Assembly (NCBI GenBank): GCA_965234325.1
Contig: OZ248407.1
Location: 620,001 to 684,000 of the forward strand
Reading direction: 5' to 3'
DNA: 64,000 bases
DNA from: Limnohabitans kasalickyi
GTDB lineage: Bacteria > Pseudomonadota > Gammaproteobacteria > Burkholderiales > Burkholderiaceae_C
Under the pieces are notes generated by a model. That model saw only the letters and a list, made by a program, of their open reading frames with translations. It was not told the DNA's origin and ran no database searches. The position numbers were made by a program, and so were the translations under genes. Positions 1 to 7,473 of this stretch are shown here, piece after piece (the stretch's first letter is position 1; each line of letters begins with the position of its first letter).

Positions 1-162
1 ACCGCTTTGCCCACCGCCTCCGCCTTGCTGCGCTTGGCCCCACAAGCGTGGGCGCAAGGCAAGGCTGTGCCGCCGGAAGAGGCCTTGCCGCTGTACATCC
101 GCGACAAGGTGGCCCAGACCACCGAAGAGCGCATGCTGGCAAAACAGCAGTCTGCCGCTTGA
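1..162 (+). CDS. tsaB: TsaB, tRNA threonylcarbamoyladenosine biosynthesis protein (3' end only)
   Basis: Only the last 53 codons are inside the window, reading in frame from base 1 to a TGA at 160-162. The visible tail includes LPLYIRDKVAQTTEER, the usual C-terminal signature of bacterial TsaB. TsaB is the non-catalytic partner of TsaD in the cytoplasmic complex that makes t6A37 on ANN-decoding tRNAs. The next gene, rimI, starts 14 nt downstream; tsaB-rimI adjacency is common in proteobacteria and supports the call. The N-terminal ASKHA fold cannot be inspected. Confidence 0.85.
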   Translation, partial: TALPTASALLRLAPQAWAQGKAVPPEEALPLYIRDKVAQTTEERMLAKQQSAA

Positions 163-176
163 TCGACAATGCCCTG

Positions 177-641
177 ATGAGCGCTGTTTTGAAACCCGAA
201 GTTCGCCTAGAGCCGCTGACCCCAGCGCTGCTCGACGACGTGCTGCGCGTGGAGCAAAGCGCTTACAGCCACCCGTGGACGCGGGGCAATTTTGCAGACT
301 CCTTCAAGGCCGGCTACGAAGTCGTGGCGCTGCTGGGTGGCGACACCTTGCTGGGCTACTTTGTGGCGATGGAGGGCGTGGACGAGGTGCACTTGCTCAA
401 CATCACCGTGGCGCCTGCATTTCAGGGGCAAGGCTGGGCGGTGCTGATGCTCGACGCGCTGGCCGTGTGGTCACGCGGACGGGGCGCTCAGTGGCTCTGG
501 CTGGAAGTGCGCGCCAGCAACGCCCGCGCCATGCAGGTGTACGAACGCTATGGTTATCGCCGTGTCGGCGAGCGCAAAAACTATTACCCCGCCAACCTTG
601 GGCAGCGCGAACACGCGGTGGTCATGTCGTTCAAACTGTGA
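177..641 (+). CDS. rimI: RimI, ribosomal protein S18 alanine N-acetyltransferase
   Basis: A 154-residue GNAT-fold acetyltransferase, the usual RimI length. The acetyl-CoA pyrophosphate loop is seen as the QGQGWA segment after LLNITVAP, about residues 80-95. The C-terminal YERYGYRRVGERKNYYP stretch is typical of RimI. RimI acetylates the N-terminal alanine of ribosomal protein S18. The reading frame stays open upstream to base 48, but that part overlaps tsaB and does not look like GNAT sequence, so the ATG at 177, just after the tsaB stop, was chosen. Probably co-transcribed with tsaB and the downstream glycosylase. Confidence 0.88.
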   Translation: MSAVLKPEVRLEPLTPALLDDVLRVEQSAYSHPWTRGNFADSFKAGYEVVALLGGDTLLGYFVAMEGVDEVHLLNITVAPAFQGQGWAVLMLDALAVWSRGRGAQWLWLEVRASNARAMQVYERYGYRRVGERKNYYPANLGQREHAVVMSFKL

Positions 642-651
642 GCCTTCTGCC

Positions 652-1653
652 ATGACGTCCCTCAACCTCGATCCCCGTCAACGCGCCATGCTGGCCGAGA
701 TGCATGTGCGCGTTTGGGCGCCTGCTTGGGAGCCTGATTTGGTGGCGGAGCCGCATGTGGCAGAGTCGACGAGCCAAAACGCTGGTCCTGCTTTCGGAAC
801 ATCCCACGTGGAGCTCGGCGTTGCCACGCCTCTGGCCCATGACGCATCGGCAAACAAGCCCTCGACTTTTGCAGATGCTGCCGACTTGGCGGCACTTGCC
901 TTGCCCGTCGTCAGCGCAAACGGTGCGGCCCGTTCTCCTGTGTCCGTGCCAGGACCTCGTGCCGCAACGGCTGCCCCCGTCATCATCCAGCGCCCTGAAG
1001 GCTTGGACCAGATGGACTGGCCCACTTTGCAAACCACCGTCGCGAGCTGCCAAGCGTGCAGCCTGTGCGGCACCCGCAAAAACACCGTTTTTGGCGTGGG
1101 TGGTCCTATCCCCGTGGGCAACGACGGCGAAGCTGCTCAAGCCCCCAAGGTCGACTGGCTCATCGTGGGCGAGACGCCTGGCGAAGCGGAAGATGCGCAG
1201 GGCGAGCCCTTTGTGGGCGCTGCGGGTGAGTTGCTTGACAACATGCTGCGTGCCTGCGGTCAATCGCGCACCGGTCCTCTAAAAGGCGCAGCGCCCGATG
1301 TGGGCGGGGTGTTCATTACCAACGTGCTCAAGTGCAGCCCACCGGGCAACCGCAACCCCAAACGCGAAGAGGCAGCGCAATGCACGCCTTATTTGCAGCA
1401 ACAAGTGGCCTTGCTGAAACCCAAAGTCATCGTGGCCATGGGCCGTGTCGCCATTCAAGCGTTGCTGCAAGACACCGTGCCTGAGCTAGACACCACCCCG
1501 TTGGGCAAGCTGCGCGGCCAAGTGCGGCGCTACCAAGGTGTGCCGGTGGTGGTGACGTACCACCCCGCCTACGTGCTGCGCAACCTGCCTGAAAAAGCCA
1601 AGGTGTGGGCCGATTTGTGTTTGGCCATGGCGCAGATCAGCGATCAGCCTTAG
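652..1653 (+). CDS. Family 4 uracil-DNA glycosylase (Fe-S type) with long N-terminal extension
   Basis: 333 residues, with the catalytic domain in the last ~200. Uracil-DNA glycosylases remove uracil from DNA in base excision repair. Visible family-4 features are a cysteine cluster CQACSLC (Cys133, 136, 139) expected to help bind a 4Fe-4S cluster, motif A GETPGEAEDAQGEPF near residue 170, the KCSPPGNRNP segment carrying another candidate cluster cysteine, and motif B YHPAYVLRNL near the C-terminus. Residues 1-120 are an Ala/Pro/Ser-rich low-complexity extension with no recognised domain. The ATG at 652 lies 10 nt after the rimI stop. Third gene of a tsaB-rimI-udg run. Confidence 0.85.
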   Translation: MTSLNLDPRQRAMLAEMHVRVWAPAWEPDLVAEPHVAESTSQNAGPAFGTSHVELGVATPLAHDASANKPSTFADAADLAALALPVVSANGAARSPVSVPGPRAATAAPVIIQRPEGLDQMDWPTLQTTVASCQACSLCGTRKNTVFGVGGPIPVGNDGEAAQAPKVDWLIVGETPGEAEDAQGEPFVGAAGELLDNMLRACGQSRTGPLKGAAPDVGGVFITNVLKCSPPGNRNPKREEAAQCTPYLQQQVALLKPKVIVAMGRVAIQALLQDTVPELDTTPLGKLRGQVRRYQGVPVVVTYHPAYVLRNLPEKAKVWADLCLAMAQISDQP

Positions 1654-1701
1654 CTCGCCTTTAACGCGACTTTGCCCTACGTCAATGCTGGGGCGCAAGG
1701 T

Positions 1702-2673
1702 TCAGGCCGTAGCTTTGGCGGGCCACAGCACCGATGCAATGGCCACCACCATCAAGGCCACTGCGGTCCAGTCTTGCCAGTGCAGCACCTCGCCCAGCCA
1801 CCACGCGCCGCTGAACACGCCCAGCACGGGAATGAACATCACGCTCAAAGTAGAGGCCACGGGTGGCAGGCCGCGAGCCAAGGTCAGCCAAGCGGCTTGT
1901 GCAAAGGCAAACACGCCCACCGCGTTGTAGGCAATGGCCCACGCGGTGCTGGCGGCAGGCATCTGCCAGCGGTCTTGTTCGGTGGCCACGCTCAAAACAA
2001 TCATCAGCAACGTGGTCAGCGTGGTCATCCAAAACGCAATGGTCAGTGTGGGCACGGACATGGGCGTGTGACGCAAGCACTGCGTGCCGTAAGCCCAAGT
2101 GGCTGCCGCAACCAACACCATCAGCACACCCACGGGTTGGCCGGCAAAGTGTGTCAACTCATTCCACAGCAACAACAAAACGCCCACGGCTGCCGCCACC
2201 ACGCCCAGCCATTGGCGGGGCCGCAATGGCGCTTTGAACCACCACACGCCGCACATGGCCGAAAAAATAGGCATGGTGTAACCCAAGATCGCTGCCCGTC
2301 CGCTGGACAGCAAAGGCAGCGCCAGAATCACCAAGATGTGCCACACAAACATGTTGAACACCGCCAGCACCAACAACTCGCGCCAATGCGCCCGCGGAAT
2401 GCGAAACGGCACCTTCATCACCACCAACGCCAAGCCCAGCAGGGGCAAGCCTGCGATCATCGACAAGCTGCGAAAGGTGAGCGGTGGAAAACCCGTCACA
2501 CCCAGTTTCATGATGGGCCAATTCAAGCCCCAGACCAGGGTCAGTGCGATCAGGGTCCACAGCTGGCGGCGTGTCAGCAGCGGCAGGCGTGCGCCCGCGT
2601 TGGAGGTGGGCTTAGGTGTGGGTGTTGGGGTGGCCTGCGGGGCCGGCGTGTGCTGCGCATTCATGAGGTGCAT
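1702..2673 (-). CDS. EamA/DMT-superfamily inner-membrane transporter
   Basis: A 323-residue hydrophobic protein with about ten predicted membrane helices arranged as two EamA repeats (first starting near LWTLIALTLVWGLNWPIMKLG, second near LMVLVAAATWAYGTQCLRH). DMT exporters move metabolites or drugs out of the cytoplasm; the substrate cannot be told from sequence. The N-terminal ~30 residues are Pro/Thr/Ala-rich and cytoplasmic. A second ATG three codons in (2664) is an alternative start. It converges on the glycosylase gene and is divergent from pyrF, with only 23 nt between their start codons. Confidence 0.8.
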   Translation of the reverse strand: MHLMNAQHTPAPQATPTPTPKPTSNAGARLPLLTRRQLWTLIALTLVWGLNWPIMKLGVTGFPPLTFRSLSMIAGLPLLGLALVVMKVPFRIPRAHWRELLVLAVFNMFVWHILVILALPLLSSGRAAILGYTMPIFSAMCGVWWFKAPLRPRQWLGVVAAAVGVLLLLWNELTHFAGQPVGVLMVLVAAATWAYGTQCLRHTPMSVPTLTIAFWMTTLTTLLMIVLSVATEQDRWQMPAASTAWAIAYNAVGVFAFAQAAWLTLARGLPPVASTLSVMFIPVLGVFSGAWWLGEVLHWQDWTAVALMVVAIASVLWPAKATA

Positions 2674-2696
2674 GGTAAGGCTTCTAAAATCAAGCC

Positions 2697-3539
2697 ATGA
2701 CCTTCCTTGACATGTTGAGCGCCGCCGAGCGCCAAAACGCCTCCATGCTCTGCGTGGGCCTTGACCCCGAACCCACCAAGTTCCCCGACCGCATCAAAGG
2801 CGACTCGAACAAGATTTACGACTTCTGCGCAGCCATCGTCGACGCCACGGCCGACTTGGCCATGGCCTTCAAGCCCCAAATCGCCTACTTCGCCGCGCAC
2901 CGCGCCGAAGGTCAGTTGGAGCGTTTGATGGAACACATGCGCCGCGTCGCGCCCCAAGTGCCCATCATCTTGGATGCCAAGCGCGGCGACATTGGCAGCA
3001 CGGCGGAGCAATACGCCATCGAAGCCTTTGAGCGCTACGGCGCCGACGCCGTCACCCTTTCGCCTTTCATGGGCTGGGACTCGGTGGCCCCGTATTTGAA
3101 GTACCACGGCAAAGGCGCGTTCTTGCTGTGCCGCACCTCCAACCCTGGCGGTGACGACCTGCAAAACCAACGCCTCGCCTCGGTCGACGGCCAGCCCCTG
3201 CTGTACGAGCACGTTGCCCGTTTGGCCCAAGGACCTTGGAACTTGAATGGCCAATTGGGCTTGGTGGTGGGCGCGACCTACCCCAAAGAAATTGAGCGTG
3301 TGCGTGAACTCGCGCCCACCTTGCCGTTGCTGATCCCGGGCGTAGGCGCGCAAGGCGGTGATGCGGTGGCTACCGTGAAAGCGGGCTTGCGTGTGGCCGA
3401 CGGCAACACCACAGGCCCCATCATCGTCAACTCTTCGCGTGCGATTTTGTATGCGTCAAAAGGTGATGACTTTGCCGACGCCGCCCGCCGTGTGGCCTTG
3501 CAAACGCGTGAGACCTTGCAAGCGGCTGCGAGCGCGTAA
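2697..3539 (+). CDS. pyrF: Orotidine 5'-phosphate decarboxylase (PyrF type 2)
   Basis: 280 residues, the length of the longer type-2 OMP decarboxylases rather than the ~230-residue enterobacterial form. It converts OMP to UMP, the last step of de novo pyrimidine synthesis. The catalytic D-x-K-x-x-D motif is seen as DAKRGD (Asp93, Lys95, Asp98), substrate-binding GLDP at 21-24, and the phosphate-binding PGVGAQGGD at about 214-222. Stand-alone gene, divergent from the DMT transporter; the brnTA pair converges on it. Confidence 0.95.
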   Translation: MTFLDMLSAAERQNASMLCVGLDPEPTKFPDRIKGDSNKIYDFCAAIVDATADLAMAFKPQIAYFAAHRAEGQLERLMEHMRRVAPQVPIILDAKRGDIGSTAEQYAIEAFERYGADAVTLSPFMGWDSVAPYLKYHGKGAFLLCRTSNPGGDDLQNQRLASVDGQPLLYEHVARLAQGPWNLNGQLGLVVGATYPKEIERVRELAPTLPLLIPGVGAQGGDAVATVKAGLRVADGNTTGPIIVNSSRAILYASKGDDFADAARRVALQTRETLQAAASA

Positions 3540-3562
3540 GTTCGGGCACTCGCAGTCCACGT

Positions 3563-3862
3563 TCAAGTGATGCTGGGGTGCTCGTTGATGAACTGACGTA
3601 GCGCTGCGTCAATTCGTGTTTGCCACCCGTTGCCGCTGGCTTTGAAATGATCAATCACCTCGGATGACAGGCGAATGCCTACACGTACCTTGGTTGCATC
3701 TGCTTTGGGCCGCCCGCGTGGCGCAAGCAAAGCCTGCGTTCGCGCCTGACTGAAAAGACTAGGCAGAACCTCATGCGCCGGCCGCGCCTGAGCAAAGTCT
3801 TGCGCTGTCCAGGAAGGGTTGTCAGTGTCGGGGCTTTGCGGCTGAATTTTGCGTTTGCTCAT
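3563..3862 (-). CDS. brnA: BrnA-type antitoxin (ribbon-helix-helix)
   Basis: A 99-residue protein starting MSKRKIQPQ. The C-terminal half, KVRVGIRLSSEVIDHFKA followed by GWQTRIDAALRQFI, is the BrnA ribbon-helix-helix DNA-binding domain; the N-terminal half is the flexible toxin-neutralising part. BrnA inhibits BrnT by direct binding and represses the brnTA promoter. The frame is open upstream, but that part only overlaps brnT in another frame, so the ATG at 3862, inside the 3' end of brnT, is used. The 41-nt overlap with brnT is typical of this family. Confidence 0.85.
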   Translation of the reverse strand: MSKRKIQPQSPDTDNPSWTAQDFAQARPAHEVLPSLFSQARTQALLAPRGRPKADATKVRVGIRLSSEVIDHFKASGNGWQTRIDAALRQFINEHPSIT

Positions 3863-4121
3863 AGTTTTTGACCTCTCGGGAATTGGCTTTGCGCAGACTG
3901 ATGACATGAACTTTGTCGTCTCGCGGTGTAAACACCACCGCGTGAAGCCGCCCATCAATGAGACCAAGTCCAAAGAAACGGCGTTCACCGTAATCCTTGC
4001 GCGTGTCCTCGCGTAATAAAGCGGAATCCCATTCCATGCTGGCCACTAGCGTGAAGGGCAAGCCACGTTCGACGTCGTTGCGGTGACTTTTGATTGGATC
4101 AAAGCTGATGTCTTGATTCAT
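3822..4121 (-). CDS. brnT: BrnT-type ribonuclease toxin
   Basis: 99 residues with the BrnT signature: an N-terminal ISFDPIKSHRNDVERG helix, ERRFFGLGLIDGRLHAVVF strand pair, and a C-terminal HVISLRKANSREVKNYE segment. BrnT toxins have a RelE-like fold and act as ribonucleases that slow growth under stress when BrnA is degraded. Toxin-first order and overlap with brnA fit the family. The ATG at 4121 abuts a perfect palindrome with no Shine-Dalgarno sequence in front (see the operator entry). The locus is flanked by AT-rich DNA, which suggests acquisition by transfer. Confidence 0.85.
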   Translation of the reverse strand: MNQDISFDPIKSHRNDVERGLPFTLVASMEWDSALLREDTRKDYGERRFFGLGLIDGRLHAVVFTPRDDKVHVISLRKANSREVKNYEQTQNSAAKPRH

Positions 4122-4152
4122 TTATTGTGGCCACAATAAAGGCATCTGTCAA
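4121..4152 (-). promoter_or_regulatory. brnTA promoter with perfect 20-bp palindromic operator
   Basis: Bases 4121-4140 are a perfect inverted repeat (TTTATTGTGG/CCACAATAAA) ending on the A of the brnT start codon. On the minus strand a consensus -35 TTGACA (4152-4147) is followed after exactly 17 nt by CACAAT (4129-4124), which lies inside the palindrome. Seen: the palindrome and the spacing. Inferred: this is the autoregulatory site bound by the BrnA ribbon-helix-helix dimer, covering the -10 element. Transcription would start at or just inside the ATG, implying a leaderless or near-leaderless message. Confidence 0.6.
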
Positions 4153-4460
4153 ATTTTTTAGATAGCTCATAAATTAAATTTTTTAAGCAATTATTCGTAT
4201 ATTAAATAGGAGAGTAAATGATTGCATGGGACAAGATCAATAAAAAAATTATTCATCCGCTGGCAGCACACATGCTGGACCTTGCAACTTGTTTTCAGGC
4301 GACGGTACAACTCAGCAGCGTAAGGTTCCCCCGCGTATGCGGGAATAGACCCAGCGTGCTGTGATCCGTGATGGTTCTTCATATTCAGGTTTGAATCGCC
4401 ATGTTCCATCCTGTCATTTCGGCGCCAGCCTCTCTCCCAACCACCTGTTAGCCTTTCTCC
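4153..4460. other. AT-rich intergenic region between brnT and the gst pair
   Basis: 308 nt without a convincing gene. Bases 4153-4260 are strongly AT-rich, unlike the rest of the window. The remainder is of ordinary composition and holds one CRISPR-like repeat at 4324-4352 (listed separately). No tRNA, integrase remnant or target-site duplication was seen. The gst start at 4461 has no strong Shine-Dalgarno sequence. Confidence 0.6.
4324..4352 (+). repeat. Solitary type I-E-like CRISPR repeat (orphan)
   Basis: A 29-nt sequence beginning GGTTCCCCCGCG and ending GCGGGAATAGACCC. It matches the general form of type I-E CRISPR repeats: about 29 nt, a CCCGC/GCGGG stem around a 4-nt loop, and a terminal ATAGACC related to the ATAAACC ending. 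One copy only: no second repeat at a 60-62 nt period on either side and no cas gene in the window. Compared with the usual form, the stem-flanking GGGG is GGGA, suggesting decay. It could instead be an unrelated REP-like hairpin. Confidence 0.5.
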
Positions 4461-5183
4461 ATGATCGACCTCTACACCGCCGCCACGCCCAACGGGCACA
4501 AAGTCTCCATCGCGCTTGAAGAGTTGGCGCTGCCCTACACGCTCAAGGTGTTGGACCTGTCTAAGGGCGAGCAAAAGCTGCCCGACTTTTTGGCCATCTG
4601 CCCCAATGGCCGAATCCCTGCCATCGTGGACCGCGAGGCCGATGACTTTGCGGTGTTCGAGTCGGGTGCTTGCCTGATTTACTTGGCCGAAAAAACAGGC
4701 CAACTCATGCCGACGGACGCCAAGGGCCGCTCACGCGTGCTGCAGTGGCTGATGTTTCAGATGGGCGGCATCGGGCCGATGATGGGGCAGGCGAATGTGT
4801 TTTTTCGCTACTTTCCCGAAAAGATCCAGCCCGCCATCGACCGCTACCAAGGCGAGAGCAAGCGCCTGTTCACGGTGCTCGACAGCCACCTGAAAGACCA
4901 CGAATATTTGGCGGGCGATTATTCGATTGCTGACATCGCCAATTGGGCCTGGGTGCGCACGCACCGCTGGTCGGGTGTGGAGGTGGACGACTTGCCGCAC
5001 CTCAAGCGCTGGCTCGATGCGATCCGCCAGCGCCCTGCCGTGTTGCGTGGCATTGAAGCGCCGCCGTCCCGCATCAACCTGACCAAAGACGGCGACGATG
5101 CTGCCAAGAAGTTTTCAGAAGAAGCCCGCAAGATGGTCGAGATGGGCCAAAACCAAAGTGCCCTCAACAAGGACAAGCCATGA
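4461..5183 (+). CDS. yfcG: Glutathione transferase, YfcG/Nu-class disulfide-bond reductase type
   Basis: 240 residues. The N-terminal thioredoxin-like domain begins MIDLYTAATPNGHKVSIALEE; Thr9 and Asn11 correspond to the catalytic Thr/Asn of E. coli YfcG, which binds GSSG and reduces disulfides. The middle LQWLMFQMGGIGPMMGQ and the C-terminal GDYSIADIANWAWV (N-capping box) also match YfcG. Residues after ~205 form a charged tail beyond the usual fold. Acts in the cytoplasm with glutathione. The downstream gst overlaps its stop by 4 nt (ATGA), so the two are translationally coupled. Confidence 0.88.
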   Translation: MIDLYTAATPNGHKVSIALEELALPYTLKVLDLSKGEQKLPDFLAICPNGRIPAIVDREADDFAVFESGACLIYLAEKTGQLMPTDAKGRSRVLQWLMFQMGGIGPMMGQANVFFRYFPEKIQPAIDRYQGESKRLFTVLDSHLKDHEYLAGDYSIADIANWAWVRTHRWSGVEVDDLPHLKRWLDAIRQRPAVLRGIEAPPSRINLTKDGDDAAKKFSEEARKMVEMGQNQSALNKDKP

Positions 5184-5800
5184 AGCTCTACACCGCCCAC
5201 CGCGCCCCCAGCCCTCGCCGGGTGTTGATGTTTCTGGTTGAGAAAAACATCACCGGCATCGAGATGGTCAACATGGACCTGAACGGTGGCGAGCACCGCC
5301 AGCCCGAATATTTGGCCAAGAGCCCGCTGGCCAAGGTGCCGGCGCTGGAGCTGGATGACGGCCGTGTGATCACCGAGACCCGTGCGATTTGCACCTTGCT
5401 CGAAGGCCGCTTTCCTGAGCCGAATTTGATGGGTATGGACGGCGACGAGCGTGGCTTCATCGAGATGGCCGACCGGCAGGTGGAGCTGTATTTGCTGGGC
5501 GGCATAGCCAACGCGATTCGCCACAGCCATCCCGGCTTGGCTGCTTTAGAAAAGCCACAGTTCCCCGAATTTGGCCGCTCGCAGGCAGAGAAGGTGCGCG
5601 AGGTGGCGCGGGGTTTTGACCAGCGGCTGCAAAGCCAGCCCTTCATCGCGGGCGAGCGTTTCACCATTGCCGACATCACCGCGTTTTGCGCGTTGGAGTT
5701 TGCACGCGGCTTGATGAAGTTTGTGCCCGGCGACGAGGGCATGAGCGCCTTGCAGGCTTGGCGCGACCGCATGAACGAGCGGCCGAGCGCCAGGGTTTGA
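5180..5800 (+). CDS. Glutathione S-transferase family protein
   Basis: 206 residues with an N-terminal thioredoxin fold (MKLYTAHRAPSPRRVLMFL; SPLAKVPALELDDG around the cis-proline; ITETRAIC for the glutathione gamma-glutamyl contact) and an all-helical C-terminal domain containing GERFTIADITAFCALEFA. Ser11 in the APSPRR loop is a plausible catalytic residue. Generic GST; the class and substrate cannot be assigned. Its ATG overlaps the TGA of the upstream YfcG-like gene, so both are probably made together and may act on related substrates. The acyl-CoA ligase gene converges on it from 15 nt away. Confidence 0.85.
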   Translation: MKLYTAHRAPSPRRVLMFLVEKNITGIEMVNMDLNGGEHRQPEYLAKSPLAKVPALELDDGRVITETRAICTLLEGRFPEPNLMGMDGDERGFIEMADRQVELYLLGGIANAIRHSHPGLAALEKPQFPEFGRSQAEKVREVARGFDQRLQSQPFIAGERFTIADITAFCALEFARGLMKFVPGDEGMSALQAWRDRMNERPSARV

Positions 5801-5814
5801 TCGGCTGAGTTTGA

Positions 5815-7437
5815 TCAGCTGAACACGCCGCCGTATTCCTTGCGCAGGTCGTTTTTCTGAACCTTGCCGGTGCCGCCAACGGGCAGCGATTCGAGGAACA
5901 CCACATCGTCCGGCACCCACCACTTGGCGACCTTGGTGGTGAGGAAGTCGAGGATCTCTTGCTTCTCCAGCGCCTGCCCGGGCTTGCGCACGATGAACAG
6001 CAGCGGGCGCTCGTCCCACTTGGGGTGCTTGACGCCAATGACGGCCGCCATGGCCACGGCGGGGTGGCCGACGGCGGCGTTCTCCAGGTCGATCGAGCTG
6101 ATCCATTCGCCACCGGTCTTGATCACGTCCTTGGTGCGGTCGCGGATTTGCATGGTGCCACTCGCATCGATGGTGGCAATGTCGCCGGTGGGAAACCAGC
6201 CATCCACCAGCGCAGTTTTCTCGGCCTTGAAGTAACGCTCCACGATCCACTGACCGCGCACCATCAGCTCGCCTTGTGAGGTGCCGTCGCGGGGCAAAGT
6301 CGCACCGTTTTCATCGACCACTTTGATCTCGATGCCCGACACGGTCTTGCCTTGTTTGGCCACGATGGCGTGTTGCTCGGCGGCGGGCTTGAGGCGGTCG
6401 GCACGGCTCAGGTTGCTCATGGTGGCGACAGCCGTGGTCTCGGTCATGCCCCAGCCGTGGCGCACTTCCACGCCGTAGTTGTCCATGAACTTGGCGATCA
6501 GCGCCATGGGCATGGCCGAGCCGCCCACGCAGGTGCGCTTCATGTGGGCAAAGCGCAAGTTGTGTTGTTCGACGTGCTGGATCAAGCCCATCCAGATGGT
6601 GGGCACGCCCGCGCTGATGGTGACTTGCTCGCTGTCCATCAATTCGAAAAGGCTGGCGCCGTCGAGCTTGGGGCCGGGCAAGACCAGCTTGGTGCCCGCC
6701 ACCAGCGCGGCATAAGGGATGCACCAGGCGTTGATGTGGAACATGGGCACCACCGGCAGAACAGTCTCTTGCGTGGAGAAGCCCAGCACATCGGGCAGGC
6801 AGGCGGTGGTGGCATCCAGCACGATGGCGCGGTGTGTGTACAGCACGCCCTTGGGGTTGCCGGTGGTGCCCGAGGTGTAGCAAAGTGCAGCGCCGGTTTG
6901 ATCGTCAAGCTCGGGCCAAGCGAAGGTGTCGCTGTGGCCGGTGATCAAGTCTTCGTAATTCATCACGTTGGCGACGCCTTCGATGGCCGGCGTGTTGGCT
7001 GCATCTGCCAGGCAGACCCATGCGCGCACCTTGGGGCAATGCGCGGCAATGCCTTTGACCAGCGGCGCGAAGGTGGCGTCAAACAAGATCACCTCATCTT
7101 CGGCGTGGTTGATCACATAAATCAGCTGTTGCGGGTGCAGGCGTGGGTTGCAGGTGTGCATGACCATGCCGCTGCCCGAGACGGCGTAATACGCCTCTAA
7201 GTGACGGTGGTTGTTCCAAGCGATCGAGCCGACCGCGCTGCCGGCCTTGAGGCCCATGTGCGCCAAGGCGTTGGCCAGCTGGCGCGCACGTTGGGCGGTC
7301 TCGGCATAGGTGGTGCGGTGCAGCGGGCCGTGCGTTTCGCGCGAGACGATTTCTTGGTCGCCGAACTGCGCAGCGCCGTGTTCGAGGATGCCCGAAATGA
7401 GCAGAGGGCGGGTCATCATGAGGCCGGTTTGAGGCAT
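5815..7437 (-). CDS. alkK: AlkK-like medium-chain acyl-CoA ligase
   Basis: 540-residue ANL-superfamily enzyme. It shows the AMP-binding P-loop YTSGTTGNPKG (187-197), the PMFHINAW motif near 231, GWGMTET (328-334), the D-G-WFPTGD hinge region, and a C-terminal GGTGKVQK holding the catalytic lysine. By memory of P. putida AlkK, long segments correspond (IAWNNHRHLEAYYAVSGSGM; VLPVVPMFHINAW; GGEWISS), so it probably activates medium-chain fatty acids to acyl-CoA for beta-oxidation. Last gene of a five-gene minus-strand operon, 36 nt after the alcohol dehydrogenase. Two internal ATGs at codons 7-8 are alternative starts. The symbol reflects family, not proven substrate. Confidence 0.85.
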   Translation of the reverse strand: MPQTGLMMTRPLLISGILEHGAAQFGDQEIVSRETHGPLHRTTYAETAQRARQLANALAHMGLKAGSAVGSIAWNNHRHLEAYYAVSGSGMVMHTCNPRLHPQQLIYVINHAEDEVILFDATFAPLVKGIAAHCPKVRAWVCLADAANTPAIEGVANVMNYEDLITGHSDTFAWPELDDQTGAALCYTSGTTGNPKGVLYTHRAIVLDATTACLPDVLGFSTQETVLPVVPMFHINAWCIPYAALVAGTKLVLPGPKLDGASLFELMDSEQVTISAGVPTIWMGLIQHVEQHNLRFAHMKRTCVGGSAMPMALIAKFMDNYGVEVRHGWGMTETTAVATMSNLSRADRLKPAAEQHAIVAKQGKTVSGIEIKVVDENGATLPRDGTSQGELMVRGQWIVERYFKAEKTALVDGWFPTGDIATIDASGTMQIRDRTKDVIKTGGEWISSIDLENAAVGHPAVAMAAVIGVKHPKWDERPLLFIVRKPGQALEKQEILDFLTTKVAKWWVPDDVVFLESLPVGGTGKVQKNDLRKEYGGVFS

Positions 7438-7473
7438 GTTTAGGTCTCCAGTTTTTTATGGTGTGGTTGCATC

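Noticed and set aside
1672..2700. Long plus-strand open frame rich in His and Gln (342 codons)
   Set aside because: It lies antisense to the DMT transporter gene, whose product has clear membrane helices; the composition is an artefact of GC-rich third codon positions.
4191..4703. Minus-strand open frame across the AT-rich pocket into gst
   Set aside because: Half of it is antisense to the YfcG-like gene and the other half crosses the CRISPR-like repeat; no start signal or domain.
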